Assembly: GCF_001975785.1 (NCBI RefSeq)
Contig: NZ_MSFI01000012.1
Location: forward strand, 124,001 to 188,000
Reading direction: 5' to 3'
Source of the DNA: Domibacillus epiphyticus
Lineage (GTDB): Bacteria > Bacillota > Bacilli > Bacillales > Domibacillaceae
DNA: 64,000 nt
Shown: one piece after another, positions 1-9,446 of the stretch
How the letters are laid out: every line of letters begins with the position of its first letter
How positions within the stretch are numbered: the stretch's first letter is position 1
Notes under the pieces: generated by a model
Database searches by the model: none
What the model saw: only the letters and a program-made list of their open reading frames with translations
Told to the model about the DNA's origin: nothing
Program-made: the position numbers and the translations under genes

Positions 1-441
1 TTTAACATGGGCAACCCTAGCGTCACAACTGGAGATTTACGAACCATGCTTACAGATCATCCAACAAGTATGCTGATCCATGCGACAGAAGAACAGGTGC
101 CCGATATTCGCCGGCATTTAAGCGGTGTACATGCAGAAGTAATCGACCACCGGCGCTGGGCTGCACCCTGGCATGTTATTGAGATCATCAAAAGCGGCTT
201 GAGCAAAGCGGTCGGCTTAAAGCGCGTTTCGGACTGGATCGGCATCCCTCCTGAACGAATCATCGCATTCGGCGACGAAGACAACGATCTAGAAATGATT
301 GAATTTGCCGGCACTGGCGTGGCCATGGGCAATGGAATTAAGGAATTAAAATCGATTGCAAACGAAACGACCGCCTCAAATGAAGAGGACGGTGTTGCTC
401 TTTTTCTCGAGAAACGTTTATCATTAAACATACATGTGTAA
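1..441 (+). CDS. HAD-superfamily (Cof-type) hydrolase, C-terminal part
   Basis: The reading frame is open from the first base of the window, so the N-terminal half with the nucleophile Asp motif lies outside. The visible 146 codons carry the C-terminal Cof/HAD-IIB signatures: a Lys after the cap (SGLSKAVGLK) and the metal-binding loop IIAFGDEDNDLEMIEFAGTG, followed by VAMGNG and a late ...A..T.SNEEDGVA segment. Members of this family are cytoplasmic Mg-dependent sugar-phosphate or nucleotide phosphatases; substrate cannot be told from this piece. The gene ends 24 bp before an aldo/keto reductase on the same strand, so the two may be co-transcribed. The family call is firm; specificity is unknown. 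Confidence 0.85.
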   Translation, partial: FNMGNPSVTTGDLRTMLTDHPTSMLIHATEEQVPDIRRHLSGVHAEVIDHRRWAAPWHVIEIIKSGLSKAVGLKRVSDWIGIPPERIIAFGDEDNDLEMIEFAGTGVAMGNGIKELKSIANETTASNEEDGVALFLEKRLSLNIHV

Positions 442-465
442 TTTAAACAGATGAGGATGGAATAT

Positions 466-1368
466 ATGGAACGAATTCAACTGACAGAAGATCTGTCTTT
501 TTCACGATTCATTCATGGATCATGGCGGCTTGCTAAATGGAATTATTCTAATACAGAAACATTAAGCTTGATAGAATATGCATTTGAACACGGCATTACC
601 ACATTTGACCACGCCGATATTTACGGAAGCTATACGTGTGAAGCTTTATTCGGCGATGCGTTAAAAATGAAACCTTCACTGCGGGATCGAATGGAAATCG
701 TCACAAAATGCGGCATCGTTCTGCCTTCAAAACAGCGCCCGGAACATAAAACACATCATTACAATACATCGAAATCACATATTTTAACGTCTGTTGAAAA
801 CTCACTGCGCAACCTGCAGACTGACTACATCGATCTTCTTCTAATCCATAGACCGGACCCGTTCATGGATCCTCAGGAAACAGCTGAAGCCTTTGTGGCG
901 TTGAAAGAGTCCGGCAAAGTACGGCATTTTGGTATTTCAAATTTTAAAGAAAACGAGTGGCGGATGCTTGAGTCCTACCTGCCATTCCCCTTAGTGACGA
1001 ACCAATTGGAATTGTCAGCGTATAAGCTTGAAAATTTTGAAGACGGCACGCTCAGTTTATGCATGGAAAAGCGAATTGCACCAATGGCCTGGTCACCGCT
1101 CGCAGGCGGTTCTATTTTTCTAGGCACTGATAAAAAAGCCGACCGCCTTCGCAAAACACTTGAAGAAGTTCGTCGTGAAATCGGTGCAGACGGGATCGAC
1201 GAAGTGCTTTACGCATGGCTGCTTCAACACCCGGCACGGATCATGCCAATTATCGGAACCGGGAAAAAAGAGCGCATAGACGCAGCTGTACGCTCACTTA
1301 GGCTAACCCTTAACCATGACCAGTGGTTCGCCATTCTACAAAGCTCAATGGGGCACGACGTCCCGTGA
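466..1368 (+). CDS. Aldo/keto reductase
   Basis: 300-residue cytoplasmic NADPH-dependent oxidoreductase with the AKR (beta/alpha)8 barrel. The four catalytic positions are visible: Asp and Tyr in TFDHADIYGSY, Lys in EIVTKCGI and His in DLLLIHRPD. A late IIGTGKKERI segment matches the usual cofactor-phosphate binding region. It resembles the YdhF/YcsN branch of the family. I place the start at 466 because GAGG at 453-456 is spaced 9 bases from this ATG; an upstream in-frame ATG at 451 overlaps the ribosome site itself. The physiological substrate is unknown. It is followed at once by a strong hairpin terminator. Confidence 0.88.
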   Translation: MERIQLTEDLSFSRFIHGSWRLAKWNYSNTETLSLIEYAFEHGITTFDHADIYGSYTCEALFGDALKMKPSLRDRMEIVTKCGIVLPSKQRPEHKTHHYNTSKSHILTSVENSLRNLQTDYIDLLLIHRPDPFMDPQETAEAFVALKESGKVRHFGISNFKENEWRMLESYLPFPLVTNQLELSAYKLENFEDGTLSLCMEKRIAPMAWSPLAGGSIFLGTDKKADRLRKTLEEVRREIGADGIDEVLYAWLLQHPARIMPIIGTGKKERIDAAVRSLRLTLNHDQWFAILQSSMGHDVP

Positions 1369-1370
1369 AT

Positions 1371-1406
1371 AAAAAAACGGAAGCTGACTGGAGCTTCCGT
1401 TTTTTT
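1371..1406. terminator. Bidirectional rho-independent terminator
   Basis: A 15-bp inverted repeat, AAAAAAACGGAAGCT with loop GACTGG and AGCTTCCGTTTTTTT, separates the convergent aldo/keto reductase and GH13-like genes. T runs exist on both strands, so it can serve both. Confidence 0.9.
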
Positions 1407-2907
1407 ATTCTTTATTCACTGCCCGTTTCCCTCGTTTCCAGACAATATACAAGAAAATCATAAAGGTGACATATACAACTGCCATTGCACCGATAAACGC
1501 AAAATTGATGCCTGTTTTTTCCGCGAGTGCGTAAATCTCCGCTTCTTCACGGTCCAAAATAAGCGTAAATCCTCCATCTGCAGCGCGTGACATATCACCG
1601 GCGAGAAGTCCTCTTAATTCTTTATCTGGATCAAGTTCTTCTGCTGGAATCGTCACTTTTTTTGTTTCACCTGTATTGTTTATTGCGACGATCAGTGTTT
1701 CATCCTTGTATTGCCGCTTAAAGACGGACATGCCGTCTTTTTCATAGAGCGGCTCATATGTACCGCGTCTAAGCGCTGGCAAATCAGAGCGCAAGACCGC
1801 AATCTGTTTAATATAATCAACAAGTTCCTGATCGGTGCGGAAGTTCATCAATCCGTGAGAATCAACACCCGATTCCCCATTCTGGGCAATCTCAGATGCA
1901 TAAAAAATAGCCGGCGTTCCCGGTGTTGTGTACATATAGGTTAAAGCCATTTTCCATCTTGCCCCTGGAAACATATTTTCATTGGCCATATCGAGTGTAA
2001 ACCGGTCAGTTAATACTGAGTCTGTTACATGAATCGTCGAAAGGGGATTATTCAAAACTTCTTGTTCTTTTAATAGAAGGTTCTTCACTTCTTCTGATGA
2101 GCGATCCACCGTTGCAAACTGTTTACGCAGCGGCTCCTGAACCCAGGGAGCCGTCACGGAATCAAGCCCTGCTTCTTCATACGCGGCACCTTCTTCCGGT
2201 GTCATATCTTTCAATTCACCAATTAAGTGAAGTTTAGAAAGACGGTCCGCAAAAGCAGTCCAGAATGCAGGTTCTGCTTGGGATGCGTTGCTGAAAAAAT
2301 ACCCGTCAATCTCAGTATCATCTGCAAGTGTTTCCGCTGCATCGACAAGCGCTTTTTGAACGTCTGAATTCGCTGTATTCAGCTCAGCCATTTCTCCAAG
2401 CCATGCTGGATCCTGCTGGTTTGACCGCGACGTAAACCAATCAGCTTTGTCCGTATCACTTAGCCATACATGATCCGTACTGACACGTGTCGCTGGAAAA
2501 TCAACGAGAACCCGTATTTTTAATTCATGTGCTTTTTTCACGAGCTTCTGAAGATCTTTTTTCGTTCCAAACTGTTCATTCAATTTGCTGTAATCCGTCA
2601 CGCTGTAGCCGTGATATGCACCTGCTTCGTTTTCAAATACAGGTGAAACCACAACTGCTGTGATCCCCATTTCCTGCAAATAATCAAGCTGGTCAGCTGC
2701 GCCCTTTAAATCCCCGCCCTGATATGCAGACGGGTCTTCATTATTTACCTGCTGATCATTCGTATGATCCCCGTTCATAAAACGGTCTGTCATTAAAAAA
2801 TAAATCGTTTCATCATGCCATTTCTCACTTTTTTCTTCAGCCAGTGCGGCATTAGAAGAAAAAAGGAGAAGCGGGATCATGACGAGCGAAAATAATTGTC
2901 TTTTCAC
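1405..2907 (-). CDS. Membrane-anchored GH13 alpha-amylase-like protein with lost catalytic residues
   Basis: About 500 residues. A signal peptide (residues 1-23, ending ALA) is followed by a GH13 TIM barrel (about 33-388, starting ETIYFLMTDRF), a beta-sandwich domain and one C-terminal membrane helix (about 468-490) with a basic cytoplasmic tail KRGKR. This layout fits the cell-bound Bacillaceae amylases related to subfamily GH13_45. The catalytic motifs are altered: region I reads VLVDFPATRVSTDH instead of D-x-x-x-NH; region II reads IDGYFFSNASQ, so the nucleophile Asp is Ser; region III keeps its acid (LIGEL); region IV reads HVTDSVLTDRF where NHD is expected. A Bacillus amylase group with an aberrant triad (BmaN1) has been described, so residual activity cannot be excluded. 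I chose the GTG at 2907, preceded by AGGGGG, over a TTG seven codons earlier that has no ribosome site. Confidence 0.85.
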   Translation of the reverse strand: MKRQLFSLVMIPLLLFSSNAALAEEKSEKWHDETIYFLMTDRFMNGDHTNDQQVNNEDPSAYQGGDLKGAADQLDYLQEMGITAVVVSPVFENEAGAYHGYSVTDYSKLNEQFGTKKDLQKLVKKAHELKIRVLVDFPATRVSTDHVWLSDTDKADWFTSRSNQQDPAWLGEMAELNTANSDVQKALVDAAETLADDTEIDGYFFSNASQAEPAFWTAFADRLSKLHLIGELKDMTPEEGAAYEEAGLDSVTAPWVQEPLRKQFATVDRSSEEVKNLLLKEQEVLNNPLSTIHVTDSVLTDRFTLDMANENMFPGARWKMALTYMYTTPGTPAIFYASEIAQNGESGVDSHGLMNFRTDQELVDYIKQIAVLRSDLPALRRGTYEPLYEKDGMSVFKRQYKDETLIVAINNTGETKKVTIPAEELDPDKELRGLLAGDMSRAADGGFTLILDREEAEIYALAEKTGINFAFIGAMAVVYVTFMIFLYIVWKRGKRAVNKE

Positions 2908-3043
2908 TGCCTTTTCCCCCTGCGTCAAAATGGTTGTCCATAATTTAGAGTACGCTTTTTAGCACTTTGCGTCAAACGATGTCGGCAATGTTCAAGAAAC
3001 AGACAATGTTTAAAAACTACCGCAATCAGTCATTTTTAAATAC

Positions 3044-3077
3044 AAAAAAACCGCCTCTTCTTTATGAAAAGACGGTT
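3044..3077 (-). terminator. Rho-independent terminator
   Basis: On the minus strand AACCGTCTTTT pairs with AAGAGGCGGTT (two G-T pairs) around a short loop and is followed by seven T. It overlaps the stop of the small membrane protein gene ending at 3076. Confidence 0.75.
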
Positions 3078-3216
3078 ACTTATCAGGACAATCTTCTTCC
3101 GTTTCATTGAGTTCGGGAGATTGCGGGGTTTCAGATGGTTTCATATGAGTGGAAACAGACCGCACCGTGTAAACAAAAAGAGCGAAAACAATCAACCATA
3201 ATAAAACAGGAAACAC
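3076..3216 (-). CDS. Small single-pass membrane protein, unknown function
   Basis: 46 residues: one strongly hydrophobic N-terminal helix (FPVLLWLIVFALFVYTV) followed by an acidic, proline-rich cytoplasmic or external tail ending EEDCPDK. The GTG start at 3216 is supported by AAAGGAG eight bases upstream; the longer open frame upstream has no start signal and runs through the yisL terminator. It resembles small Bacillus membrane proteins of the YhaL kind in size and shape only; I do not recognise it by sequence. Confidence 0.6.
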   Translation of the reverse strand: MFPVLLWLIVFALFVYTVRSVSTHMKPSETPQSPELNETEEDCPDK

Positions 3217-3245
3217 CAGATCAGCTCCTTTTCTCTTATTATAGC

Positions 3246-3284
3246 AAAAAGCTGCGCGTTGTTTATACACCGCGCAGCTTTTTT
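3246..3284. terminator. Rho-independent terminator downstream of yisL
   Basis: AAAAAGCTGCGCG and CGCGCAGCTTTTT form a 13-bp stem around a 12-base loop immediately after the yisL stop; it separates yisL from the small membrane protein gene. Confidence 0.88.
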
Positions 3285-3286
3285 CG

Positions 3287-3634
3287 TCAAAATCCGATTG
3301 GCAGTCTGAAACCGAGAACGATGGTAATGAGAAGCAAAATAACTGCTCCAATTAACACACCGCTTGTTCCTTTGCCTTTCTTTTTGCGGACAAGCGTCAT
3401 TTCCATTAAACCGATTGTCAAAATACCACCAAGCATTTTCAAACCGTACATCATCGGATCAACAGAATTGTATTTCATGAACAGCAAGAATCCAGAGATC
3501 AAAATAAGCACATAAAATAATCGGAGAGCCATATGTACGCCTTTTGACGGCTTACCCAGTGCAATAAAAAACAAAATAACCGCTACTGCCCACGTTGTAA
3601 TGTGCAAATGGGTATTCGTTGATAAAAAGTCCAT
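3287..3634 (-). CDS. yisL: YisL, DUF1516 integral membrane protein
   Basis: 115 residues with four predicted membrane helices, starting MDFLSTNTHLHITTW, the typical opening of the Bacillus YisL (DUF1516) family, with the family's HxHxxxW feature at the N-terminus. The function is unknown. Start at 3634 follows AAGGAGG with 6-7 base spacing; the longer frame upstream lacks one. It lies 41 bp downstream of yisK, the same order as in B. subtilis, and is likely read from the same message. It is followed by a strong terminator. Confidence 0.85.
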   Translation of the reverse strand: MDFLSTNTHLHITTWAVAVILFFIALGKPSKGVHMALRLFYVLILISGFLLFMKYNSVDPMMYGLKMLGGILTIGLMEMTLVRKKKGKGTSGVLIGAVILLLITIVLGFRLPIGF

Positions 3635-3675
3635 GTTTATCCTCCTTCCTATTGCATGATTATCGTACCATACAA

Positions 3676-4533
3676 TCATTGTACTTTATTTGTCAAAGTA
3701 CCGACAGATTCAATTGTAATTTCAACCGAATCTCCCTTGCGCAGTGTCCTTTTCGGATTCATCGCAAAGCCGACACCCGCCGGGGTGCCTGTTGCGATAA
3801 TATCACCCGGTTCAAGCGTCATCCCTTTAGACAGGACGTGAATAATTTCATCAATCGGAAAGATAAACTGCGACGTATTGGACTGCTGGCGGATTTCACC
3901 ATTCACTCTTGTTATGATTCCCAAGTCATGTGGATTCGCAATTTCATCTTTCGTCACAATCCACGGTCCCATTGGACATGTGGAATCAAGGCTTTTCCCA
4001 AGAAAGTATTGTTTATGACGATTTTGAATATCGCGTGCTGTCACATCGTTTAACACTGTGTAGCCAAACACGTAATCCATCGCTTCAGCACGGGAAATCT
4101 CTTTTCCTTTTTTTCCAATGATGACAGCCAATTCACCCTCATAATCAAGATAATCCGTTAAAGATTCGTAGGCAGGTATCGGTGCATGGTTTGCAGAAAC
4201 TGTCGTAGGTGCTTTCGTAAAGATCATTGGATGCTCCGGCACACTTGATTTACCGCCCATTTCAACAGCATGGTCACGATAATTTTTACCGACACAGAAA
4301 ATGTTTTTTAACGGCCGAGGAATCGGTGCAAGCCACTCAATATCTGATTCATTTATTCTCGGTGCAGAGTCAGCCAAGCGAACTGCTTTTTCCATAAAGT
4401 CGGGATCCCCAAGCGCTTCAGTGAACGACTTTGGCGAGCCTTCCATTTTTGATACCGCTGCAACTGTTTTTTCCTGTACATTGTACAGTCCGTATTGCTC
4501 ATTTCCATCCACATTAAAACTGATCCATTTCAT
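3676..4533 (-). CDS. yisK: Fumarylacetoacetate hydrolase-family protein YisK
   Basis: 285 residues, cytoplasmic. The C-terminal FAH fold (about 85-285) shows the family motifs CVGKNYRDHAVEMGG, the metal-binding acidic residues in DYEGELAVIIGKKG, NDVTARDIQ and TGTPAGVGF. The B. subtilis homologue YisK is reported to decarboxylate oxaloacetate and to be linked to the Mbl cell-shape protein; other family members act on 2-oxo acids such as fumarylpyruvate. Its ATG overlaps the TGA of the upstream DUF418 gene (ATGA), which indicates translational coupling. The start at 4533 also has AAGGGGG upstream. Metal-site residues look intact. Confidence 0.88.
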   Translation of the reverse strand: MKWISFNVDGNEQYGLYNVQEKTVAAVSKMEGSPKSFTEALGDPDFMEKAVRLADSAPRINESDIEWLAPIPRPLKNIFCVGKNYRDHAVEMGGKSSVPEHPMIFTKAPTTVSANHAPIPAYESLTDYLDYEGELAVIIGKKGKEISRAEAMDYVFGYTVLNDVTARDIQNRHKQYFLGKSLDSTCPMGPWIVTKDEIANPHDLGIITRVNGEIRQQSNTSQFIFPIDEIIHVLSKGMTLEPGDIIATGTPAGVGFAMNPKRTLRKGDSVEITIESVGTLTNKVQ

Positions 4534-5708
4534 CCTTGTTTCCCCCTTTTCCCATATGAAGCTGTACGCCACAATAATTCAAACGGCCCCTGTTGAAATC
4601 GTTCAAGCCACAAGTTGGATGCAATCACCTGGACGGCATAGATCGTAACACAAAGCCATATGCCAGTAGACACTGTAATTTGTCCATAAAACCCCAGTCC
4701 ATAATGATAAAAAATGAGTGTACCGATGATCGACTGCGTTAAATAATTCGTCAATGACATTTTTCCGGCTGCAGCGAACGGTTTCAGCAAATGATACGAC
4801 TTAGCAAACGAACATAACAGAATAATAAGAGCAGCATAGGAAACGCCCAAGATCGGACCACCTATCGAATCTTGAATATAACTGTATGCAATATTGCTGC
4901 GGTCGAAAATGGTCGGAACTCCTTTTAAAAGAAGACCGGTTACGAAAAAAACAAGAAAAATAAAAGCTGTTTTTTTCGGTCTGCTTGTCCACTTTCCGAC
5001 TATATCCAGTTTGTAAGCACCTGCCCCGATAAACAAGAACGGCAAAATTGAAATCAGCTGGTAGAAGAACGCACCGTCAACAATGTTTACATTCAGCCAG
5101 TCGTTCATCCGCTGCGTTGTAATCTCAGCATACGTTCCGCTTCCATAAGCGGCAATGGAGGCGGAAACAGATGCGATATCCGTCCAATATACAGTGCTGT
5201 ACGGGTCCATGTACGCGGCCATTATAAGCATAAGACTCAATGCAATAGCGGGCAAAAATAGTAAGAGCGTGCCAACTATAAGTAACATCCGTCCTGATAA
5301 CCGCAAGAAAAGTAAAAGCAAAAAGCCGCATACTGCATAATTGAATAAAATATCACCCGGCCAAATGAAAAAAGCATGAACGAGACCGAGCACCATTAAA
5401 AACGTAAAACGGCGAATACCGGTCCAAACAAATGGCTGACCTTGCTGCTTTGCTTTTTCATACTGCATTGCTGCACCAAAGCCAAACATCATCGCAAAAA
5501 GCGGATAAAAACTGGACTGGACAAGGATGTCCACCCATGAAAAGGCGGCCAAATCTTGAGATGTTTTCCACCATTCATATGGATTGTAGTAAATATAAGG
5601 CGAATGAAACGAAAGCATATTGACGAGAAAAATGCCGAAGAGAGAAAGCCCCCTTAACACATCAATTGCTATAATGCGTTTCGGTCCGCCTGCTGATAAA
5701 GACTGCAC
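4530..5708 (-). CDS. DUF418 (YeiB-type) polytopic membrane protein
   Basis: 392 residues and about ten hydrophobic helices. The N-terminus RIIAIDVLRGLSLFGIFLVN is the heparan-alpha-glucosaminide N-acetyltransferase-like signature of the YeiB/YxaH family, and the C-terminal DUF418 region contains GKMSLTNYLTQSI. These proteins are thought to be membrane transporters or acyltransferases, but no reaction is established for this branch. It is the first gene of a likely DUF418-yisK-yisL unit, coupled to yisK by a 4-base overlap. Confidence 0.85.
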   Translation of the reverse strand: MQSLSAGGPKRIIAIDVLRGLSLFGIFLVNMLSFHSPYIYYNPYEWWKTSQDLAAFSWVDILVQSSFYPLFAMMFGFGAAMQYEKAKQQGQPFVWTGIRRFTFLMVLGLVHAFFIWPGDILFNYAVCGFLLLLFLRLSGRMLLIVGTLLLFLPAIALSLMLIMAAYMDPYSTVYWTDIASVSASIAAYGSGTYAEITTQRMNDWLNVNIVDGAFFYQLISILPFLFIGAGAYKLDIVGKWTSRPKKTAFIFLVFFVTGLLLKGVPTIFDRSNIAYSYIQDSIGGPILGVSYAALIILLCSFAKSYHLLKPFAAAGKMSLTNYLTQSIIGTLIFYHYGLGFYGQITVSTGIWLCVTIYAVQVIASNLWLERFQQGPFELLWRTASYGKRGKQG

Positions 5709-5768
5709 GAAAAAAGCTCCTTCCCCTTATGGCGTTCCCTTCATTATCATAACAGAAATGTTCTTTTT

Positions 5769-8700
5769 TCACTCATATTCCATTACATTCGCACCATCCA
5801 AAAAGAAGACGAACTTTTTGTGTACCTTTTGCTTCCAGATGCGTTCAATCGCTTTGGCATACAAATGAATCTGCACATCATACCGTTTTCTGAGAACAGG
5901 CTCTGCTTCTGAAAATCCCCCAGCAAAACGATCTGTTACACCATCCGTTTTATAATCTAGTAAATAAAGATTTCCTTTATACTCAAAAAGACAATCAATG
6001 ACACCTTGAATCAATACTTTTTCGTCTGAATCAGCTGTCCCTGCTTCGCGAGCTGTTAACCCCATATTAAATGGCAGCTCACGATGCACACGATCTGCAT
6101 GAAGCAGCATTTTTCCCGGCTCTGATTTAAAGAAAGCTGCTACGATTCCCGAATCAACGGCTTCTGCCTGTTCTATCGTTAAGAGTTCTTTATCAATTAA
6201 TTCCTCTTTAAGCCGTTCCACTTCGACCTCTTCTGGTGCATGCCTTAAAGGAACATGCTGCATAACCGTATGAACTGCTGTCCCTATTTCTGCGGGAGAC
6301 AACTGCTTCTCCTGCATAAAGCGGGGACGTCTGAACACTGGACGCCGGTATGCACGTGCTGTTTCATCAGAAGCCCCGTCATTATAAACATCATTTATTC
6401 GTTTTAAATCTGAAACCGATTGTTTCGAACGCAGGCGAACCGCTTCAGGATACGAATATTGCCAGCCCATCCGTGCTTCAATTTCTTCTTTACTCAATGA
6501 CTCTTCCGGATACAACTGCCTTTTTTTTATATATTCCAGCCACGTGTCCTGCTGCTGTTCTTCTTTCTGTTCTTCTGTTAACAATAATTGTGCAGATTCA
6601 ATCACTGAAAAATGAAACCGGGATGGGTGATCTTTTAATAACGGATGAGAACCATCAAGGTCTGCATGCCGACTTAAAGCAGGTCCAATCCAGTCCAGAT
6701 AGGATGATGCCGATGCTCTTACCGAATCGCTTAACAACATGGAATGATGTTCACCCGCCAGTGTCCAGTCCAACATTTTCTTTTCTGCTTTTTTGACAGA
6801 GCCTGTTATGAACAATTTTTCTTTCGCACGCGTCATCGCAACATAAAGTACACGCATTTCTTCAGCAAGTAGTTCCAGCTTCTTTTTACGCTGGAATGCA
6901 AGCTGAACAAGTGACGGCCACGCAATTCGCTTGTCCGGGTTCATATATTTCACGGCCAGGCCGTAATCTTTATCAAACAAAACGCGCCCGTTTAAATCCA
7001 TCGTATTGAACCGGCGGCCTGAAGCAGCTGTGAACACGACAGGAAATTCAAGCCCTTTACTCGCATGAATCGTCATGATGCGCACAACATCTTCCTGTTC
7101 CGACAGCGCTCGGGCTGTACCGAGGTCATCTCCCCGTTCACGCATCCGTTCGATGAAACGGAGAAAGCGGAACAATCCGCGGAATGACGTTTCTTCATAC
7201 TGACGAGCCCTGTCGTACAATGCCCGCAAATTCGCCTGGCGCTGCTTTCCTCCGGGCATTCCACCAGCAAACGCGTAAAACTGCGTATCGAGGTACAACT
7301 CCCATATTAGATCAGACAGCGCACCGCTTCTGCCGATCGAACGCCACTTTTCTAGATGCTCTAAAAACGGACGTACCTTTTCTTTTAATGAAGCGTCACT
7401 GTCAGGATCCTCCATAAAGGCAAGCAGCGATTCAAAATAGCTCCCTTTTTTCGATGCAATCCTGATTAAGGCAAGTTCATTTTCCGTGCAGCGCACAATA
7501 GGTGAACGCAGCACAGCTGCCAGCGGGATATCTTGAAACGGGTTGTCAACAACCTGCAATAAAGAAAGCATGACCGATATCTCTGTTGCTTGAAAGTAAC
7601 CGCCGGAAGTATTGGCATAAACGGGGATGCCTGCACGTTTAAATTCTTCCATCATTTCCGGCACCCATGTGAGGGAACGCATTAAAATCACAATATCACG
7701 GTACTGAACCGGGCGTTCTGATTTTGTTTTCGGGTCATAAACAGGGTAACCGGATTCGATTAATTCTTTTATTTTGGATGCAATAAACCGCGATTCAATT
7801 TGGGACTGTTCTGCATCTTCCCGGTCAATTTCGTCTTCAGCCGTCGTTTCCGGTCCGTCACTGTTTATCAGGGCCACCTCGACCGGATAAGAAGCATCCG
7901 GATACGCAGCGCCCGGTATAAGCGCTTCTTCTGATCCGTATTCTATTTCACCAACCTCCGTGCCCATAATTTGCTGAAATAAATAGTTCGTTCCATTAAG
8001 CACTTCGCTTCGGCTTCTAAAATTACGTGACAGGGAGATTTTTAATCCGGAAGCCAGGCCGTCTGAACGGAAACGTTTGTATTTTCCGAGGAACAATCCC
8101 GGTTCAGCGAGTCGAAAGCGGTAAATGGATTGTTTTACATCGCCCACCATGAACAGATTTCCTTTTTGTTCATCGTTGGCCGAAACAAGGCTGACGATCG
8201 TTTCCTGTACCATATTTACGTCCTGATATTCATCCACCAGCACTTCTTTAAACCGGCGTTTATACGATTCTGCCGCTTCCGTGGGCTGGCCATCAGTCAT
8301 TAATATCGACAATGCGTAATGTTCAAGGTCGCTAAAATCGGTAATGCCCCGCTCTCTTTTCACCGATTCATATCTCAACGCAAAATCAAGAACAAGCTGT
8401 GCGAGTCTTTCAACTACCGGTTTCATTTCATCCATATCGCGAAGCCAGTTTTCCGGTTTACGGGAAAAAAAGGTTTCTTTTAAGTCATTGATGATTTTTT
8501 TTGCATTGTCCCGTACTGTTTTTGAACGTTCTTTCAGCACTTCATCATATTCGTCCCCTTTGCACATTTTCAGTGTTGGAAACTTGACTGTTTGAAACGT
8601 TTTGTACATCTCTTCCCATGTTTCACATTGCAAGACCGATCTCACCTGTGCGGCATCAGCCAGAAAATTTTCCGCGCGCGGAACAGGACCCCCTGGCAGC

Positions 8701-9446
8701 TCCGTCATCATTAACCCCTCGTCTAACATGGCCAGGGCGCTTTCCAGCTGAAAGCGGATATCTTTTTTTAATGGGTTCATAAATAATAGATTATCAATCG
8801 TATCCGTGGTCTCATAAATGTCAGAAATTCCACGCAGCCATTCTTCCGGTTCCGGATGCGACCTTGAAAAGTCATAAAGCCGAATCACCGCTTTTTGGAG
8901 TTCCACATCACTTCTGTCTCCAGAAAAAGTGTCGACAAGCCGGTAAAAGGACTCATTGTTCTCTTTTCCATATTCTTCTTCAAGCAACTCTTCCAGCACT
9001 TCATCGCGAATTAACACTGCTTCTGTATCGTCCGCTATCCGAAATGCAGGGTCTATATCAATCATATAGTAATATTTTCGAATGACTTCGAGACAAAAAG
9101 AATGCAATGTTGAAATGGAAGCTTTATTTAACAAACGAAGCTGGCGGCGCAGCCGGTTCGATGATGGATTGCGTTCAATTTCCCGTTCCAGCGCCTCGCC
9201 GATCCGGTGCCTCATTTCCGCTGCTGCGGCATTTGTAAAGGTGACAACCAGCAGCTCATCCACATCAACCGGCGCATCATCGCGAATGATTTTTTGAATA
9301 ATCCGTTCTACTAAGACGGCCGTTTTTCCGGAACCGGCTGCAGCTGCAACTAAAATATCACTTCCTTGCGCATAAACAGCTTTCCATTGATCGTCTGTCC
9401 AGAGTGCGTCTGACGGCTTTTTCGGAATGTTATACAGTTCCGTCAT
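5769..9446 (-). CDS. addA: AddA helicase-nuclease subunit
   Basis: 1225 residues, the usual length. UvrD-family helicase: Walker A AAAGSGKTAVL at about 35-45, motif II DEYQDVN, motif III GDVKQSIYRFR, motif VI YVAMTRAKEKL. A RecB-type nuclease domain lies at the C-terminus with the catalytic LYLLDYKTDG near residue 1165. Together with AddB it forms the heterodimer that resects double-strand ends up to a Chi site and loads RecA. It overlaps addB by 17 bases, the standard addBA arrangement. In B. subtilis sbcDC follows; here the next gene in the same direction is a DUF418 protein. Confidence 0.97.
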   Translation of the reverse strand: MTELYNIPKKPSDALWTDDQWKAVYAQGSDILVAAAAGSGKTAVLVERIIQKIIRDDAPVDVDELLVVTFTNAAAAEMRHRIGEALEREIERNPSSNRLRRQLRLLNKASISTLHSFCLEVIRKYYYMIDIDPAFRIADDTEAVLIRDEVLEELLEEEYGKENNESFYRLVDTFSGDRSDVELQKAVIRLYDFSRSHPEPEEWLRGISDIYETTDTIDNLLFMNPLKKDIRFQLESALAMLDEGLMMTELPGGPVPRAENFLADAAQVRSVLQCETWEEMYKTFQTVKFPTLKMCKGDEYDEVLKERSKTVRDNAKKIINDLKETFFSRKPENWLRDMDEMKPVVERLAQLVLDFALRYESVKRERGITDFSDLEHYALSILMTDGQPTEAAESYKRRFKEVLVDEYQDVNMVQETIVSLVSANDEQKGNLFMVGDVKQSIYRFRLAEPGLFLGKYKRFRSDGLASGLKISLSRNFRSRSEVLNGTNYLFQQIMGTEVGEIEYGSEEALIPGAAYPDASYPVEVALINSDGPETTAEDEIDREDAEQSQIESRFIASKIKELIESGYPVYDPKTKSERPVQYRDIVILMRSLTWVPEMMEEFKRAGIPVYANTSGGYFQATEISVMLSLLQVVDNPFQDIPLAAVLRSPIVRCTENELALIRIASKKGSYFESLLAFMEDPDSDASLKEKVRPFLEHLEKWRSIGRSGALSDLIWELYLDTQFYAFAGGMPGGKQRQANLRALYDRARQYEETSFRGLFRFLRFIERMRERGDDLGTARALSEQEDVVRIMTIHASKGLEFPVVFTAASGRRFNTMDLNGRVLFDKDYGLAVKYMNPDKRIAWPSLVQLAFQRKKKLELLAEEMRVLYVAMTRAKEKLFITGSVKKAEKKMLDWTLAGEHHSMLLSDSVRASASSYLDWIGPALSRHADLDGSHPLLKDHPSRFHFSVIESAQLLLTEEQKEEQQQDTWLEYIKKRQLYPEESLSKEEIEARMGWQYSYPEAVRLRSKQSVSDLKRINDVYNDGASDETARAYRRPVFRRPRFMQEKQLSPAEIGTAVHTVMQHVPLRHAPEEVEVERLKEELIDKELLTIEQAEAVDSGIVAAFFKSEPGKMLLHADRVHRELPFNMGLTAREAGTADSDEKVLIQGVIDCLFEYKGNLYLLDYKTDGVTDRFAGGFSEAEPVLRKRYDVQIHLYAKAIERIWKQKVHKKFVFFLDGANVMEYE

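Noticed and set aside
5125-5331. Short open frames opposite or inside larger genes
   Set aside because: They lack ribosome sites and family resemblance and lie wholly within well-supported genes; the same holds for most other antisense frames in the window.
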